Shown here one piece after another: positions 46,552 to 56,847 of a stretch of 64,000 nucleotides of DNA. Within the stretch, counting starts at the first letter, position 1. Each line of letters begins with the position of its first letter. The stretch comes from Isoetes taiwanensis (lineage: Eukaryota > Streptophyta > Lycopodiopsida > Isoetales > Isoetaceae): positions 1 through 64,000 of the forward strand of contig JAJEKV010000499.1 in the NCBI GenBank assembly GCA_021234155.1, written 5' to 3'. Both the position numbers and the translations under genes were made by a program. Under the pieces are notes generated by a model that had not been told where the DNA came from, searched no databases, and saw only the letters and a list, made by a program, of their open reading frames with translations.

Positions 46552-46794
46552 TCACTCATCATCAACACCAAAGCTCGTGATGCTATTCAGCTCATAGATC
46601 TCCTGATCAGGAAGCTAGTAAATGTGGACCACAACACGAATGAGCTTTTTGCAAGTACTAGCAGGACCATCAGCTTTAGATTGGAGCCATGGATCAAGAT
46701 TAACACCATTTCTTGCGCATTCATTCAGATCGTTGTAGCTCAAGTAGCACTTGAAAGATCGGATGTGCTCTGGACGAGGCATCGAGGAAGCCAT
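46552..46794 (-). CDS. Small tandem ORF, copy 2 (in-frame stop)
   Basis: ATG 46794 starts MASSMPRPEHIRSFKCYLSY. An 80-codon frame ends in SFGVDDE and TGA at 46552. It is open except for one in-frame TAG at 46615-46617, between VVVHIY and LPDQEIYEL. The paralogue at 46014-46284 is broken at a different place (a frameshift), so each copy has its own lesion. The protein is unrecognised: short, with two cysteines at FKC and NECA and an acidic C-terminus. Function unknown. Too short for most gene finders. Confidence 0.5.
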
Positions 46795-46830
46795 GGAAGA
46801 TGAATGACCTCTACCCCCGAGTCGAACTGT

Positions 46831-46837
46831 TTTTATA
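46831..46837 (-). promoter_or_regulatory. TATA box of small ORF copy 2
   Basis: CACTATAAAAAC on the minus strand, 37 bases before ATG 46794. The same AATTATTG-N-GTGAATTATTGG pair occurs upstream (about 46848-46870). Conservation of box and spacing between the duplicates supports a real core promoter. Confidence 0.6.
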
Positions 46838-46929
46838 GTGAAGTAAAATTATTGATGTGAATTATTGGTGTAGAATGTAGGGCCATTATTGGGCTTCTAC
46901 AAGTATGATATACACGTACAAGTACACAT

Positions 46930-48703
46930 AATTTGTATGTATATGTGTATGTTAATTACCTCATGTTTCTTGGCCTCGAGAACTAGGTGAAAGTATTTGT
47001 GCTTGAGCAAATTAGGTGTGCTTAAAATTCTCAAAATTGTGTTATTTTCTCCAATTAATGAAATCATGCTTATTCCAAATGTAAGACCAACCTTAGACAT
47101 TAAACTTAATACTTTTCTATACACTAAAATAGTCTTATGAGTCCTTCAAAGAGCCCCAAGCCCTTAAGCATTAGGCCCATGACATTCTTATATACAAAAA
47201 AAATCTTAGGAAGATCTTTGGCACTATTCACATTGCCAAGCTTCAAGCTGTTGACGGCTCGACAGGTATGAATGCAAGGTTTTGTGGCGGTAAAGAGGTG
47301 GCATTCTATGTCTACCCATTAGAGAATGAAAAGCTGCATATGGAACTGTGGACATGTTTTAGGCTATTTTAGATTTTCAATATTAGCACTAAAACCTACA
47401 CCACAACTAGCATATGAAAAGCAATATTAACACTAGACCCTACACCTCAACCAACATATAGAAAGCAATATTTACACTAGACCTTGCACTAACTCAACTA
47501 ACATATGGAAAACTTGTCGTTGATGGGACCAATCATAAAGCTTTATCTTAAGGCAATGTTTTGCGAAGTATATGAGGTCTTTCATTCTGCAGCTCCCAAT
47601 TTTAGATGCAGAGAAAATATGTTTTACGTTAACCATGAAATAACAAAAATTAGTCTTGGTCGCATTGACATATGTATAGATATTATTTTGCATTGAATTG
47701 CGAGCTAAGAGAACTACATTGTCTTTTAGATATGCTAATTAAATACTGATATGTGGTATATCCCTCAAGATTCTATATTGGATAATCCAATCCTCAAAAT
47801 AGTGAGTATATATAGAAAAAAAAGGAAACACATCCACTTGAGTCATGGATCTGTGACACATCTGAACATTGTTAAACAACAAGTATGATGGTGCATTTAA
47901 GAAGATACCTTTTTACATAATTTATTATATGGCATTTTGGAAGACGGTTTTAACAGCGGCAACGGGCTTGCCCAGCAACAAAAAAATTACAGGTCGTGCC
48001 AAGTTTAGGCTAGTTTTAGATTATTCTAGATATATGCTAGCATATAACTAGAATATTTCAAAAACCCACATAAGTGAGGGTTTGCCCTCGAGAGGCAGCC
48101 CAAAAAATCCAATTTACTTCCAGTTTGATGAAATTTTACTTTAAAGAGGCAGTCAATGTTGTTCTTGGTAGTTTTCAAGATAGAGGAACAGATAATTTGC
48201 CATTGATCAATGTTGTGCTTGATGGTCTTGAAGACATAGGAACAAATAATCTGCCTTTGGAGTGTGGAATTATATTGGACTATCCTTGGGCAGGGGCCAT
48301 GTTAATCTTTGATGTATCGTTCCAATTTTTTCAGATGTCCTGAGGACTAAAGCTACATGTTGGGTCTTAGGAGGAGCATTAAACATTGGCTGTTCTCATA
48401 GAAAATGCCTGAAGGACTTGTTGTATGGCCTTTCGGCCAGTTCCATATCATAATGTATTCCACATGCGGCAACAAATGATCTCCACATTTCTAAACTTGG
48501 TTGATATGGCAAGGTTAATCTTGCATGGCCAAAAGGTCAACCAAGAATTTGCACTATAGGGGTGATTGCAAATTCTTGACTCATCAAGTACAAATAAAAA
48601 CAACCTTCATCAATGCGCTGCGTAGAATCGCAAGAGCATAAAAGATAAGTTAGGCTGGTAGAGTCTGACCATGTACTAGATCCTTGCATTTACTTACAAT
48701 TCT
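46930..48703. other. Spacer with tandem repeat, no gene
   Basis: Three imperfect ~48-bp units with CAATATTARCACTARACC and CAACTARCATAT lie at about 47377-47515. A segment near 48060-48130 (AAACCCA..GAGGGTTTGCC) resembles 56685-56750. No gene was recognised. Confidence 0.55.
47611..47636 (+). repeat. Direct repeat bracketing 10.8-kb block, right
   Basis: GAGAAAATATGTTTTACGTTA, partner of 36801-36821 with one mismatch. Confidence 0.35.
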
Positions 48704-49385
48704 TCAACAAATGCGATTCTGGGAATGTGGCCTATCAAAAAACTGTTGAGCATCTTCTATCTTCTTTGGGTTAGCATACATGTCAATAAGACTATTGCCA
48801 ACTGAAAAGTCAAACATAAACTGAGATGTCGAGATGTGCATGTGAAAGTGTTTTCCCTTGTCCAATGAAGCCATCTTAATACATGCACTCAGCAAGGAAA
48901 GAAAACTAACTTGATTGGGTATTACACCATCATCATTGCCTAAACATCTTAAAAACGTCATTTGCATCCCCATGGAACAATATCCCGTGCAAACAATTTG
49001 TAAAATACTTCTTGGCATCTTTAATCTTTGGCACATCTTGTGTACATGTCAATAAGGTTTTGCTTGTGACCAAATCTGTCTCATATCTGTCTTTTAGAAT
49101 TCCAGCATGGATCTACTTCCCTTGTGATATATCACTACAAGCAGATAGGCTTCTTACAGAAATCACATTATTTGGTTCTATACCTTCCAATTTCATCTCT
49201 TCAAGGAGCAAAAACGTTTTTTTACTTTCTTGTAAAGAATATTCAGTTTGCATTCCATGAAATAACGCTTTGCAGTAGCATTCTGTCATGGAGACTATTT
49301 AAGCTCAAGAACTTGATATACATGTCAATGATCGCATTACTACCAATAAAGACATCCAGATTACAATTGGCATTAGGTGATTTGA
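48704..49385 (-). pseudogene. PPR gene remnant, C-terminal side
   Basis: Minus-strand PPR repeats: LDVFIGSNAIIDMYIK then SVISWNAN (about 49245-49350), FLLLEEMKLEGIEPNNVIS (about 49150-49210), SLSACSDISQGK, and VIPNQVSFLSLLSACIKMAS (about 48870-48930) followed by VGNSLIDMYANPKKIEDAQQ (about 48750-48810). Frameshifts and stops separate them. Its upstream neighbour 49386-53110 is a LINE, beyond which PPR repeats in the same strand resume (53160-53860). I infer one PPR gene split by the insertion. Confidence 0.75.
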
Positions 49386-49490
49386 GAATAAGAATAAATA
49401 AGAATAAGAATAAGAATAAGAATAAGAATAAGAATAAGAATAAGAATAAGAATAAGAATAAGAATAAGAATAAGAATAAGAATAAGAATG
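49386..49490 (+). repeat. (AATAAG)n microsatellite, LINE tail
   Basis: About 17 AATAAG units forming the simple-repeat tail at the 3' end of the minus-strand LINE to its right. Confidence 0.95.
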
Positions 49491-51072
49491 GTTTTTTATC
49501 GTCCACTGAGACCAATTGGCCTATAGGACCCGAGGAAGAGCCTTGACAAACTTATTCTTGTCCGGGTTAAAAACCCTCGCCAGAAGGGGTTTCGAGGGAA
49601 AAGACCGTGGCAATAATAAGAATCTTTGTCAAACCGTACAAGTATACATCATCATGAAATAAGCGTGTATGTACATGTCAAAGCGTGCAGAGGACATAGG
49701 TGATCTCGCATATCCATGACCTCACGAAGGTATGATCCTAGCACCGTCACGGATGCCGTGCTCAATGTCACATGTAGCGGTGGCGGGCGACCAACTCGGC
49801 ATAAGCGGCGTCCGGATTTGACCATATGTTGGGCAACTTTGAAGGGTATGAGATTCATCCTCAATGACTCCCATTTGGCAGCATTGACGGAGACTGTCCT
49901 GACATGGCTCACCAATCCATCTGCCTGTCTCAATTCGAAGATGATGTGCCCCTATGCGAATGGAGGCAATGAGTGCGTCTTTTCATGGGCAAGTGGGTGT
50001 GCAGGTAGCATTGCGGGCCTCGTTCCAATGTGGGATTTATGTGGCGCTGGTAGTGTGCTGTCTTGACCTATTCAAGGGCGCTGGCATCCCAAAGCTTGAT
50101 GATGAAGCAAGCATCAAGATATTGCCTCAAGCTATGGCGATCTTCCTCTGCTTTTGCACATGTATGCACCTCGTGCTCCCGCACACATCTAGCCATCCAT
50201 TGAGCTCTCTTTTCCCTCAAGAGGCCTTGAGGTCTTTGTGGCCCCATTGCCATGATATAAGCTAGTTTAGGGAGGCGGCGTCGTCCATATTGACCACCTT
50301 ACGAAAATAGACAATGTGGCGATCAAGGGGCAGCCCTCACGAAGAGGCAAGAATCTGTCTCCTGCGGTAGAATTTGATATGGGACTGTGGACTTCACCCC
50401 TAGTGCTCGTACCAAGAAGGCTTTCTGCACTGCTCCAAGTCATTCCAAGTAGCGAGGGATACTCTTGGGCCCCATACTTCAACCCCGTATAGAAGGACGG
50501 GGCTCCACTAAGACCTTGAGCGGTGTGTGGTGATGGGTCCAATCATACAACTCCGCTCTATGACTATTATTTTGCATTGCATATAGTGTCTTCCGGCCCG
50601 TGGTAACTTCGTAGCCGTATGGATGTGTCCCAAGTGCATAGTAGAAGGAAACTCCACTCCCAAATATTTGTATGTGGATGCTACTTGACATTACGCCCTC
50701 GATGGCGAAGGAGGGATCCTCGGTGATGTGAAGATGATATGAAAACCACCTTAGTCTTGGCCAAGTTGGACGCCGCATATCGATTCGGCTTGGCAAAATG
50801 TGTCGGGGCATCGATATGTCGTTGCATATCTCTTGGTGTGTAAGCTAGGAGGTCCACATCATTAGCATATATTAACGACTTAATGATTTGGTAGAGAAGG
50901 TGAGCCCCTCACCCCCATTATCAACAAGCCAGCTCTCAATTGATCAATGTAAAGCCCAAACAATGTTGGGGGAGAGGGCATCCACGACAAACCCGAATAC
51001 TACTATCAAATGGTTGGCTTGTAAACTGCAACCGACCGAGCATCTTTCATATAGCCTATACTTCGCATTACG

Positions 51073-51114
51073 TCTTGAACAAGGAGATTGATTGTGCCAA
51101 GGCCGTTCGATAGT
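51073..51114 (+). repeat. 42-bp direct repeat around SINE segment, left
   Basis: CTTGAACAAGGAGATTGATT and the following GTGCCAAGGCCGTTCGATAGTA recur at 52483-52524. The pair encloses the SINE array and part of the endonuclease region, so it reflects a duplication tied to a rearrangement inside the LINE. Confidence 0.7.
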
Positions 51115-51134
51115 AACATGATAGTAAGCGCTAA

Positions 51135-51935
51135 TGATGATGATCCCGATGTGGTAGAACTTAAAAGCCTATCGTGTCCTCCACTTTGGCTGCTGCTTGC
51201 AAGGCAGTGGGATATAACTAGCTAATCTGTACAAGATTAGTCTAGTATGAACCTTAAACAAAAATAAAAATACTCGTGACTTCCTAAGGCGGAGATATCC
51301 ACGCCTACAAAGTGTGCATGTAAGGCAAAAAATTTTGCCCAACGGATGTGTGGTGAGTTGGTATAGGCCTAGTAATGCCAAAATAAATGTGCATTTGGTC
51401 AAGGGTTCAAACCTTGCCAATGTATGTTTATCTTTAGGAGTTGGTTCTTGGGGTTATATGATGGCGACCCAGGCGTGATAGAACTTAAAAGCCTATCACG
51501 TATCCTCCACTTTTGGCTGCCGCAAGGTGAGTGGGATATAGCTAGCTAATGCATTTACAAGATTAGTCTAGTATGGACCTTAAACAAAAAATAAAAAATA
51601 CTAAGTGACTTCCTAAGGCGGGAGATATCCTGCCTACAAAGTGTGCATGTATGGCAAAAGTTTTGCCCAACGGATGTGTGGTGAGTTGGTATAGGCCTAG
51701 TAATGCCAAAATAAATGTGCATTTGGTTAGGGGTTCAAACCTTGCCAATGTATGTTTATCTTTGGGAGTTGGTTACTGGGGTTATATGATGATGATCCCC
51801 GACGTGGTAGAACTTAAAAGCCTATACGTGTCCTCCACTTTGGCTGCCGCAAGGCAGTGGGATATAGCTAGCTAATCTGTACAATATTAGTCTAGTATGG
51901 ACCTTAAACAAAAAATAAAAAATAAGTGAGGAGCA
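51135..51935 (+). mobile_element. Tandem tRNA-derived SINE array
   Basis: About 2.4 copies of a ~320-bp unit (third copy partial). Each full unit has a Pol III A-box-like TGGTGAGTTGGT (51351-51362; again about 51679-51690), then about 40 bases on a B-box-like GGGTTCAAACC (51402-51412; again about 51732-51742). The 3' part contains GAACTTAAAAGCCTAT, GATATARCTAGCTAATC and an A-rich end, AAACAAAAAATAAAAAATA. tRNA origin is inferred from the two boxes and their spacing. The array sits in the LINE at 49386-53110 and is younger than it. Confidence 0.65.
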
Positions 51936-53159
51936 ACTTTGCCAAGCCAACTTCAAGTAAAGTGGTAAGTGGTGCGAGTCGATCTCTTCATCTCTATTAG
52001 TTGTTCCCACGGAAGTGCTTGGCGACATGTATATCCCTTTCGGGCACCGGCACGGCACATTCCCCCCGGTTTTCACGTCTACAAGTGCTCTTGCGTGCGG
52101 GGCGGGCCCAGCGTGCGGTCCATTTGCAGATTACCATGTCAAAGATACCCGCGAGCAAAAGCAATTGTCTACCATAGCGTGTGACGATTGTCATCGATGT
52201 CCGGTGGCCAAGCTCCTTACTGCGGGATGCGTACGGTGCAATATATCATCAGTCAAGGGATCAAATCTCATGGTTTGTTCTGCCCCGGTGTGCACATTGA
52301 AGTCTCCAAGGAGTATGACACTTCATCATATAGATCGACATAGGGGTCCAGAGCCTATCCACATCTGAGTGGGTGTGATAGAAGTTGCTTTACGCATGTG
52401 GAAAGTAGCGTCGCCACAAAGAGGAGTGCGCACTTGCGCGGTTTTACTGCGCACCCACAAGTACCAATTGTGCTTGTCTGTCTTGAACAAGGAGATTGAT
52501 TGTGCCAAGGCCGTTCGATAGTAGCGTGCTTAATCATTGTCGTATTTTTGTTTAAGGTCATCATCATAGCGTGCAATCATTGAAGATTGAGTAGCGCTGG
52601 TATCCTGGCAAGTGGGGTATCCTGTGTCCTGCATGGTCCCATGTTTCCATAAGGAAGATGAGATCCATATCTGTGGCAACAGAGTTGAGACTATCTCCCT
52701 TCTGCCATGGGAAGCCCCGACAATTCCAGCACACCATGCGGAGGCACAATTCCTATTTGTTGGCGGGGGTTGGGGATTGATGATGGCGGCGAAGGGGGAT
52801 GGCAGAAGTACAGGCAGCCTGAGATGTGCGAGCAACATAAGATGAAGCAACTTGAGCAGGGCGTGCGGCTGTAGCAGGTGAAGCAGTGGCATGGTCAGGG
52901 GCTGTTGGAGGGTTAGCAGGATTCGCAGCAGCATTTTGCGGCCTGAAAATTTGCATCTTACCCCGAATTAGTCCTGCAGCTCCTCCCTGTCTGCGAATGC
53001 TTTTAACTTTGGCCAACTCGTGCCTACGGTCTTCTTGTTGGGCCGGGGTCAGGTCTCGGTCAACATACAAAGGCGATTCCCTTCATTTTGCCTACCACGG
53101 CCTAGGATGGCGCTTTCACTTGCGCATCTCGTTGCGTGAGCGTGACTGACTACAGAGTG

Positions 53160-53860
53160 GGCGATGCATTTGGGCGCCATGGCGTCTCGCCCTAATAATG
53201 TGTACTGGCATGGGGAATGTCATTCGAGCAAGAATTAACATTTGGAGCCGGTTAATGAGGTCCCCCCCGCAATGGATCCATTTATCTTCTTCTAGGCCCA
53301 AAGAGTTAATGCATCCAATGAGAAGGTTCTCAAACGTTACCTCATTTGGCTTATATATTGAGATTGCATACCACGAAAAAAGTGATAAGCCTCCATGCCT
53401 TTGCTATGTTGTGCATATCCTCCAAGCATTATATTCCATGACACGACATCATTGGCAGGAAAACTGATAAACATGGGATGAGCATTATCTAAGCATCCAC
53501 ACTTGACATACCTGTGAATAAGTGAGTTGGCAGCAACCATGCTATGCATCGGACCATCAAATTTCAAATTTCAAAACATGTGGATGTCTCAACTTTCCTC
53601 CTCCTAGGTTTGATAAGGCAGCGCATGCATCGAAAAATGTAATATAAGCAGCGATTAATGCGGTTTCCACGCATCCCGGGACATGTGCTCAAAGGCTTAA
53701 AGAACACCTTTATTATTTCCCTCCTAGAAAATTTCCTGCAAGCATTGCACTCCACGAAATGGCATTCCTTGCATCCATTCTATCAAATGGCATGCAATCA
53801 TTTCTCAATACGCCACATTTACCATATATATGATACGATTCATTGTTTATAGAGAAACTA
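53160..53860 (-). pseudogene. PPR gene remnant, N-terminal side
   Basis: Minus-strand PPR repeats in several frames: YGKCGVLRNDCMPFDRMDAR then AISWSAMLAG (about 53735-53835), AANSLIHRYVKCGCLDNA (about 53485-53540), NDVVSWNIMLGGYAQHSKG (about 53400-53460) and PNEVTFENLLIGCINSLGLE (about 53290-53350). Single-base shifts connect them. Repeats cease near 53270, where LINE sequence takes over; they resume at 49350 in the same strand. Confidence 0.75.
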
Positions 53861-54610
53861 TTCAACTGATCAACAGCCTCTTAATTGTAGAACATGATCC
53901 AATTATCATATATTACATACAAATACATTGAAGAGCACGTTTAACCACCCAACCGGGTCCGCAAGGTTATAGCAATACAAATGGCAACTGGCTTGGCAGA
54001 CAATATCTGGCTACTCCACGTAGACAATGAGTAAACAATATCTGGCTACTCCACGTAGCTCTCGAGCAAACATTCAATCCATAGCTACTCCACGTAGACC
54101 ACAGATCAGAAAATAATTGCAAATCTGCAGAGTCGCTGTAGCAATAATTTGTGACCCCCTGTCACCTTTTTGGTCATTACTCCCTCATACGGATGAACTA
54201 GAATATGTGCCACCCCAATTCGGAAACTAGACTCCGAGCAGTTCCAATGAGGTAAAGGTTGCCTCAATCGGAGATTTGGTTGTGGAGATATGTCCAACTG
54301 AAGTTTCGGTTCTATTTATAGACCTCTCTGCGACTTTAGCCTTTTTTAGCATGCAGTTGCCTTTTTCTCAAAATATCTCCTTGCCTTTAATTAGATTATA
54401 GGACTTATCATATAGATATTATCTATGGCCTTTTTGTGCGAAATAGTCCGCCCCTTTTGCTTGATCATTGATTCCCCTTGATATCTCTCCAACCAATTTC
54501 CAGTGGTTATCCCTTGCCATAAAATGTTTGCCATACTTTGCCATATTTTTGCCACGCCTCCATAACCCTGGCGCCGTGGACCACTCCCCCGTGCTATGAC
54601 TCCGTATCAG
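53836..54610. repeat. LTR-like/segmental duplication, copy 1
   Basis: From GATTCATTGTTTATAG to CTCCGTATCA. It recurs at 55658-56180 with a roughly 250-bp internal deletion. Contains three ACAATATCTGGCTACTCCAC-type units at 54001-54090 and a TCTATTTATAGACCTCTCTG promoter-like word (about 54311). The pair could be LTRs of a short retroelement, but the identity starts outside any TG and no target duplication was found, so a tandem duplication of period ~1.82 kb is equally possible. Confidence 0.7.
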
Positions 54611-54750
54611 TCCATTTCTTCTCAAAAGGAGATCGTCCGCGATCGTCTGAGTACATTCCGGTTTGGTCCATCCCTTCTCAAGGCGGTTGTCCCATGTTCA
54701 ACGTACACCTGGGAGTTCTTAGACCCTGCGAACTCAAGAATAGTTATATA

Positions 54751-54985
54751 AGTTATTGTACTTCCACAGTACCTTATACCCATTGGAACCTCCGCGTTTC
54801 CATTATTTTAGATCCATTGGAACCTCCTCGTTTCCATTATTTTAGATCCCTACAAAACTCTAAAAGCAGTTATGGATATCCGCGTACTTCCGCAGTACGA
54901 TATACCCTTGTACCTCCGCGGTGCTTTAATATCTTTCGTACCTCCGCGGTACTACTTGATTGTATCTCCACGATACAGTATCTCC
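54751..54985. repeat. Palindromic 14-mer array (GTACCTCCGCGGTAC type)
   Basis: At least six variants in sequence: GTACTTCCACAGTAC, GTACTTCCGCAGTAC, GTACCTCCGCGGTGC, GTACCTCCGCGGTAC, GTATCTCCACGATAC and GTATCTCCATGATAC. A 37-bp tandem duplication holding CCATTGGAACCTCC and TTTCCATTATTTTAGATCC lies at about 54780-54852. Non-coding. Confidence 0.85.
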
Positions 54986-55657
54986 ATGATACCAATCCAC
55001 CATGGGTACACACAAGAAATAAAATTCTTATTCTCTATTCCGCATAAAGAAAATCAACTTACGAACTTTACCCATAAGTTCGTCATCCCATGGGAAATAA
55101 TTTGAGATTCCAGCATCCAAATTTTTGCATCCATATCCTTGAATGACTTGTCGTAAAGTTCCTTCCCAGCGCTTATCACTAAGCAATCCTGCAATTAAGG
55201 TCAAGTGTTAGTATGACTTCCAAAGTCAAATATTTATACCACGGCCAACCGGCCTCTCAGATCACCACGATCTGACTCTGCAATCCCAAGCAAGATGCTT
55301 TTATTTATTCCATAATCCCTCAAAAGATCATAGGAATTCCCCAATAACCCTAACTCGTTCTCAATAAGTCGGTCCCTATACCCTTGAGGCATTCTCCCAA
55401 GGCAGGCGAGCTTTTCTTTTCCCTACTACCGATGCTCCAACTTCACTTGCAGCACTAGTCGTCAAAATCCTCCTTACCTTTAGTACCGATATATCAGTCT
55501 TTGTCCCAGAATTACACAAATTCTTGGAGCTCTAAAATTCCACTTTGGACGCCATGCTCCAAAATTCACCTGTTTACCCATATACTTCGCCCTTAACACT
55601 TCTTTAATGAAGTTAAACCCATCTATACTTGCAACACAAGCTTGCAAGGTTCTTGGA
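54986..55657. other. Region between the large repeat copies
   Basis: A minus frame at 55480-55665 (ACVASIDGFNFIKEVLRAKY) looks protein-like but belongs to no family I can name. The rest has no recognisable content. Confidence 0.4.
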
Positions 55658-56180
55658 TGATTCATTGTTTATAGAGAAACTATTCAACTGATCAACAGCC
55701 TCTTAATTGTAGAACATGATCCAATTATCATATATTACATACAAATACATTGAAGAGCACGTTTAACCACCCAACCGGGTCCACAAGGTTATAGCAATAC
55801 AAATAGCAACTGGCTTGGCAGACAATATCTGGCTACTCCACGTAGACCATGAGTAAACAATATCTGGCGGCTACATGGAAGTTTTGGTTCTATTTATAGA
55901 CCTCTCTGCGACTTTAGCCTTCATGCAGTTGCCTTTTTCTCAAAATATCTCCTTGCCTTTAATTAGATTATAGGACTTATCATATAGATATTATCTATGG
56001 CCTTTTTGTGCGAAATAGTCCGCCCCTTTGCTTGATCATTGATTCCCCTTGATATCTCTCCAACCAATTTCCAATGGTTATCCCTTGCCATAAAATATTT
56101 GCCATACTTTGCCATATTTATGCCACGCCCCCATAACCCTGGCGCCGTGGACCACTCCCCCGTGCTATGACTCCGTATCA
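55658..56180. repeat. LTR-like/segmental duplication, copy 2
   Basis: The second copy of 53836-54610, lacking about 250 bp in the middle. The last ~300 bp are nearly identical (GACCTCTCTGCGACTTTAGC through CTATGACTCCGTATCA). Confidence 0.7.
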
Positions 56181-56847
56181 ATATATCAATAAGGGCAGTG
56201 CCAAGGGTACATCGGGTTCCCATCCAGATTTCATTATCTTGAAAGATAAATAAAATATAGCAAATGTATATATTGTCTATACTACCTCATCCTAAAGTAG
56301 ATAATTTAGCTAGTACCCGGGGAGGATTCTATCTAAAATCAGCCCATAACTTCTTTTATATGGTCCGATGCTTAAAATTTGGAGTGTCCAAACTTGTCTG
56401 AGACAGCAAATAAAAAGACTTACCTACGTTAACAAAAGCATTGATTAAAAGGAAAAAATGACAAAAGCTTCTTACCTTATTGTATTGTTTCTCCCAAGGA
56501 TCTATACGGAAGACCTTTGAAACGCGTGTTGTGTTGGATAAAGATGATGTTCGGTTATTACGGTAAAAGAGGCTCGCACATTAACGAGGGTGACAAACGG
56601 TTTAAAGGAGCTAGCAAGTTTTGAGTGGTTTTTGGAATATCCCAGGCATATACCAGCATATCCCTAGCATATGCCAGAAACCCATCTGAGCGAAGATTTG
56701 CCTCCCTATGGGCAATCCAAAAATAGGTTTCATCCAACTTATAATTACTATGTGACTATCCATAGCAGATTATTCACATTAAAAAAATAGGTTCTGTGCT
56801 CAAGCAAACAAAAAAGCAAGTTTCTAAGTTTTCACAAAGAGAATTTT
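56181..56847. other. Spacer without recognisable gene
   Basis: Only a short similarity to 48000-48130 (AGCATAT.CC.AG, AAACCCAT) was seen. Confidence 0.45.

Larger units (their letters stand above)
49386..53110 (-). mobile_element. Near-full-length LINE splitting a PPR gene
   Basis: Read leftward. The ORF1 end has YVDRDLTPAQQEDRRHELAK (about 53010-53070) and an Ala/Pro-rich tail. The endonuclease starts VCWNCRGFPWQ (about 52715-52745) with LIFLMETWDHAG, and has a KHNWYLWVRSK stretch (about 52455-52485). The RT follows, with GL.QLE.WLVDNGGEGLTF-type wording (about 50890-50950) and the catalytic box as IYANDVDLLAYTPRDM (50858-50869), Asn replacing the first Asp. PVLLYGVEVWGP and TWNDLEQC (about 50420-50490) follow. 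The 3' end is the hairpin block, GGTCTCAGTGGACGATAAAA and the AATAAG tail. A SINE array (about 51115-51980) interrupts it. Inactive through stops, frameshifts and the YAND change. 5' limit approximate. Confidence 0.85.

Noticed and set aside
46014-46930. Geminivirus-like origin (iterons plus TATA)
   Set aside because: Repeated AATTATTG words near a TATA box recall iterons, but there is no conserved nonanucleotide stem-loop and no Rep-type protein nearby.
49243-49515. Leu/Phe-repeat protein across the (AATAAG)n tract
   Set aside because: The repetitive residues come only from the microsatellite. The right end is PPR remnant.
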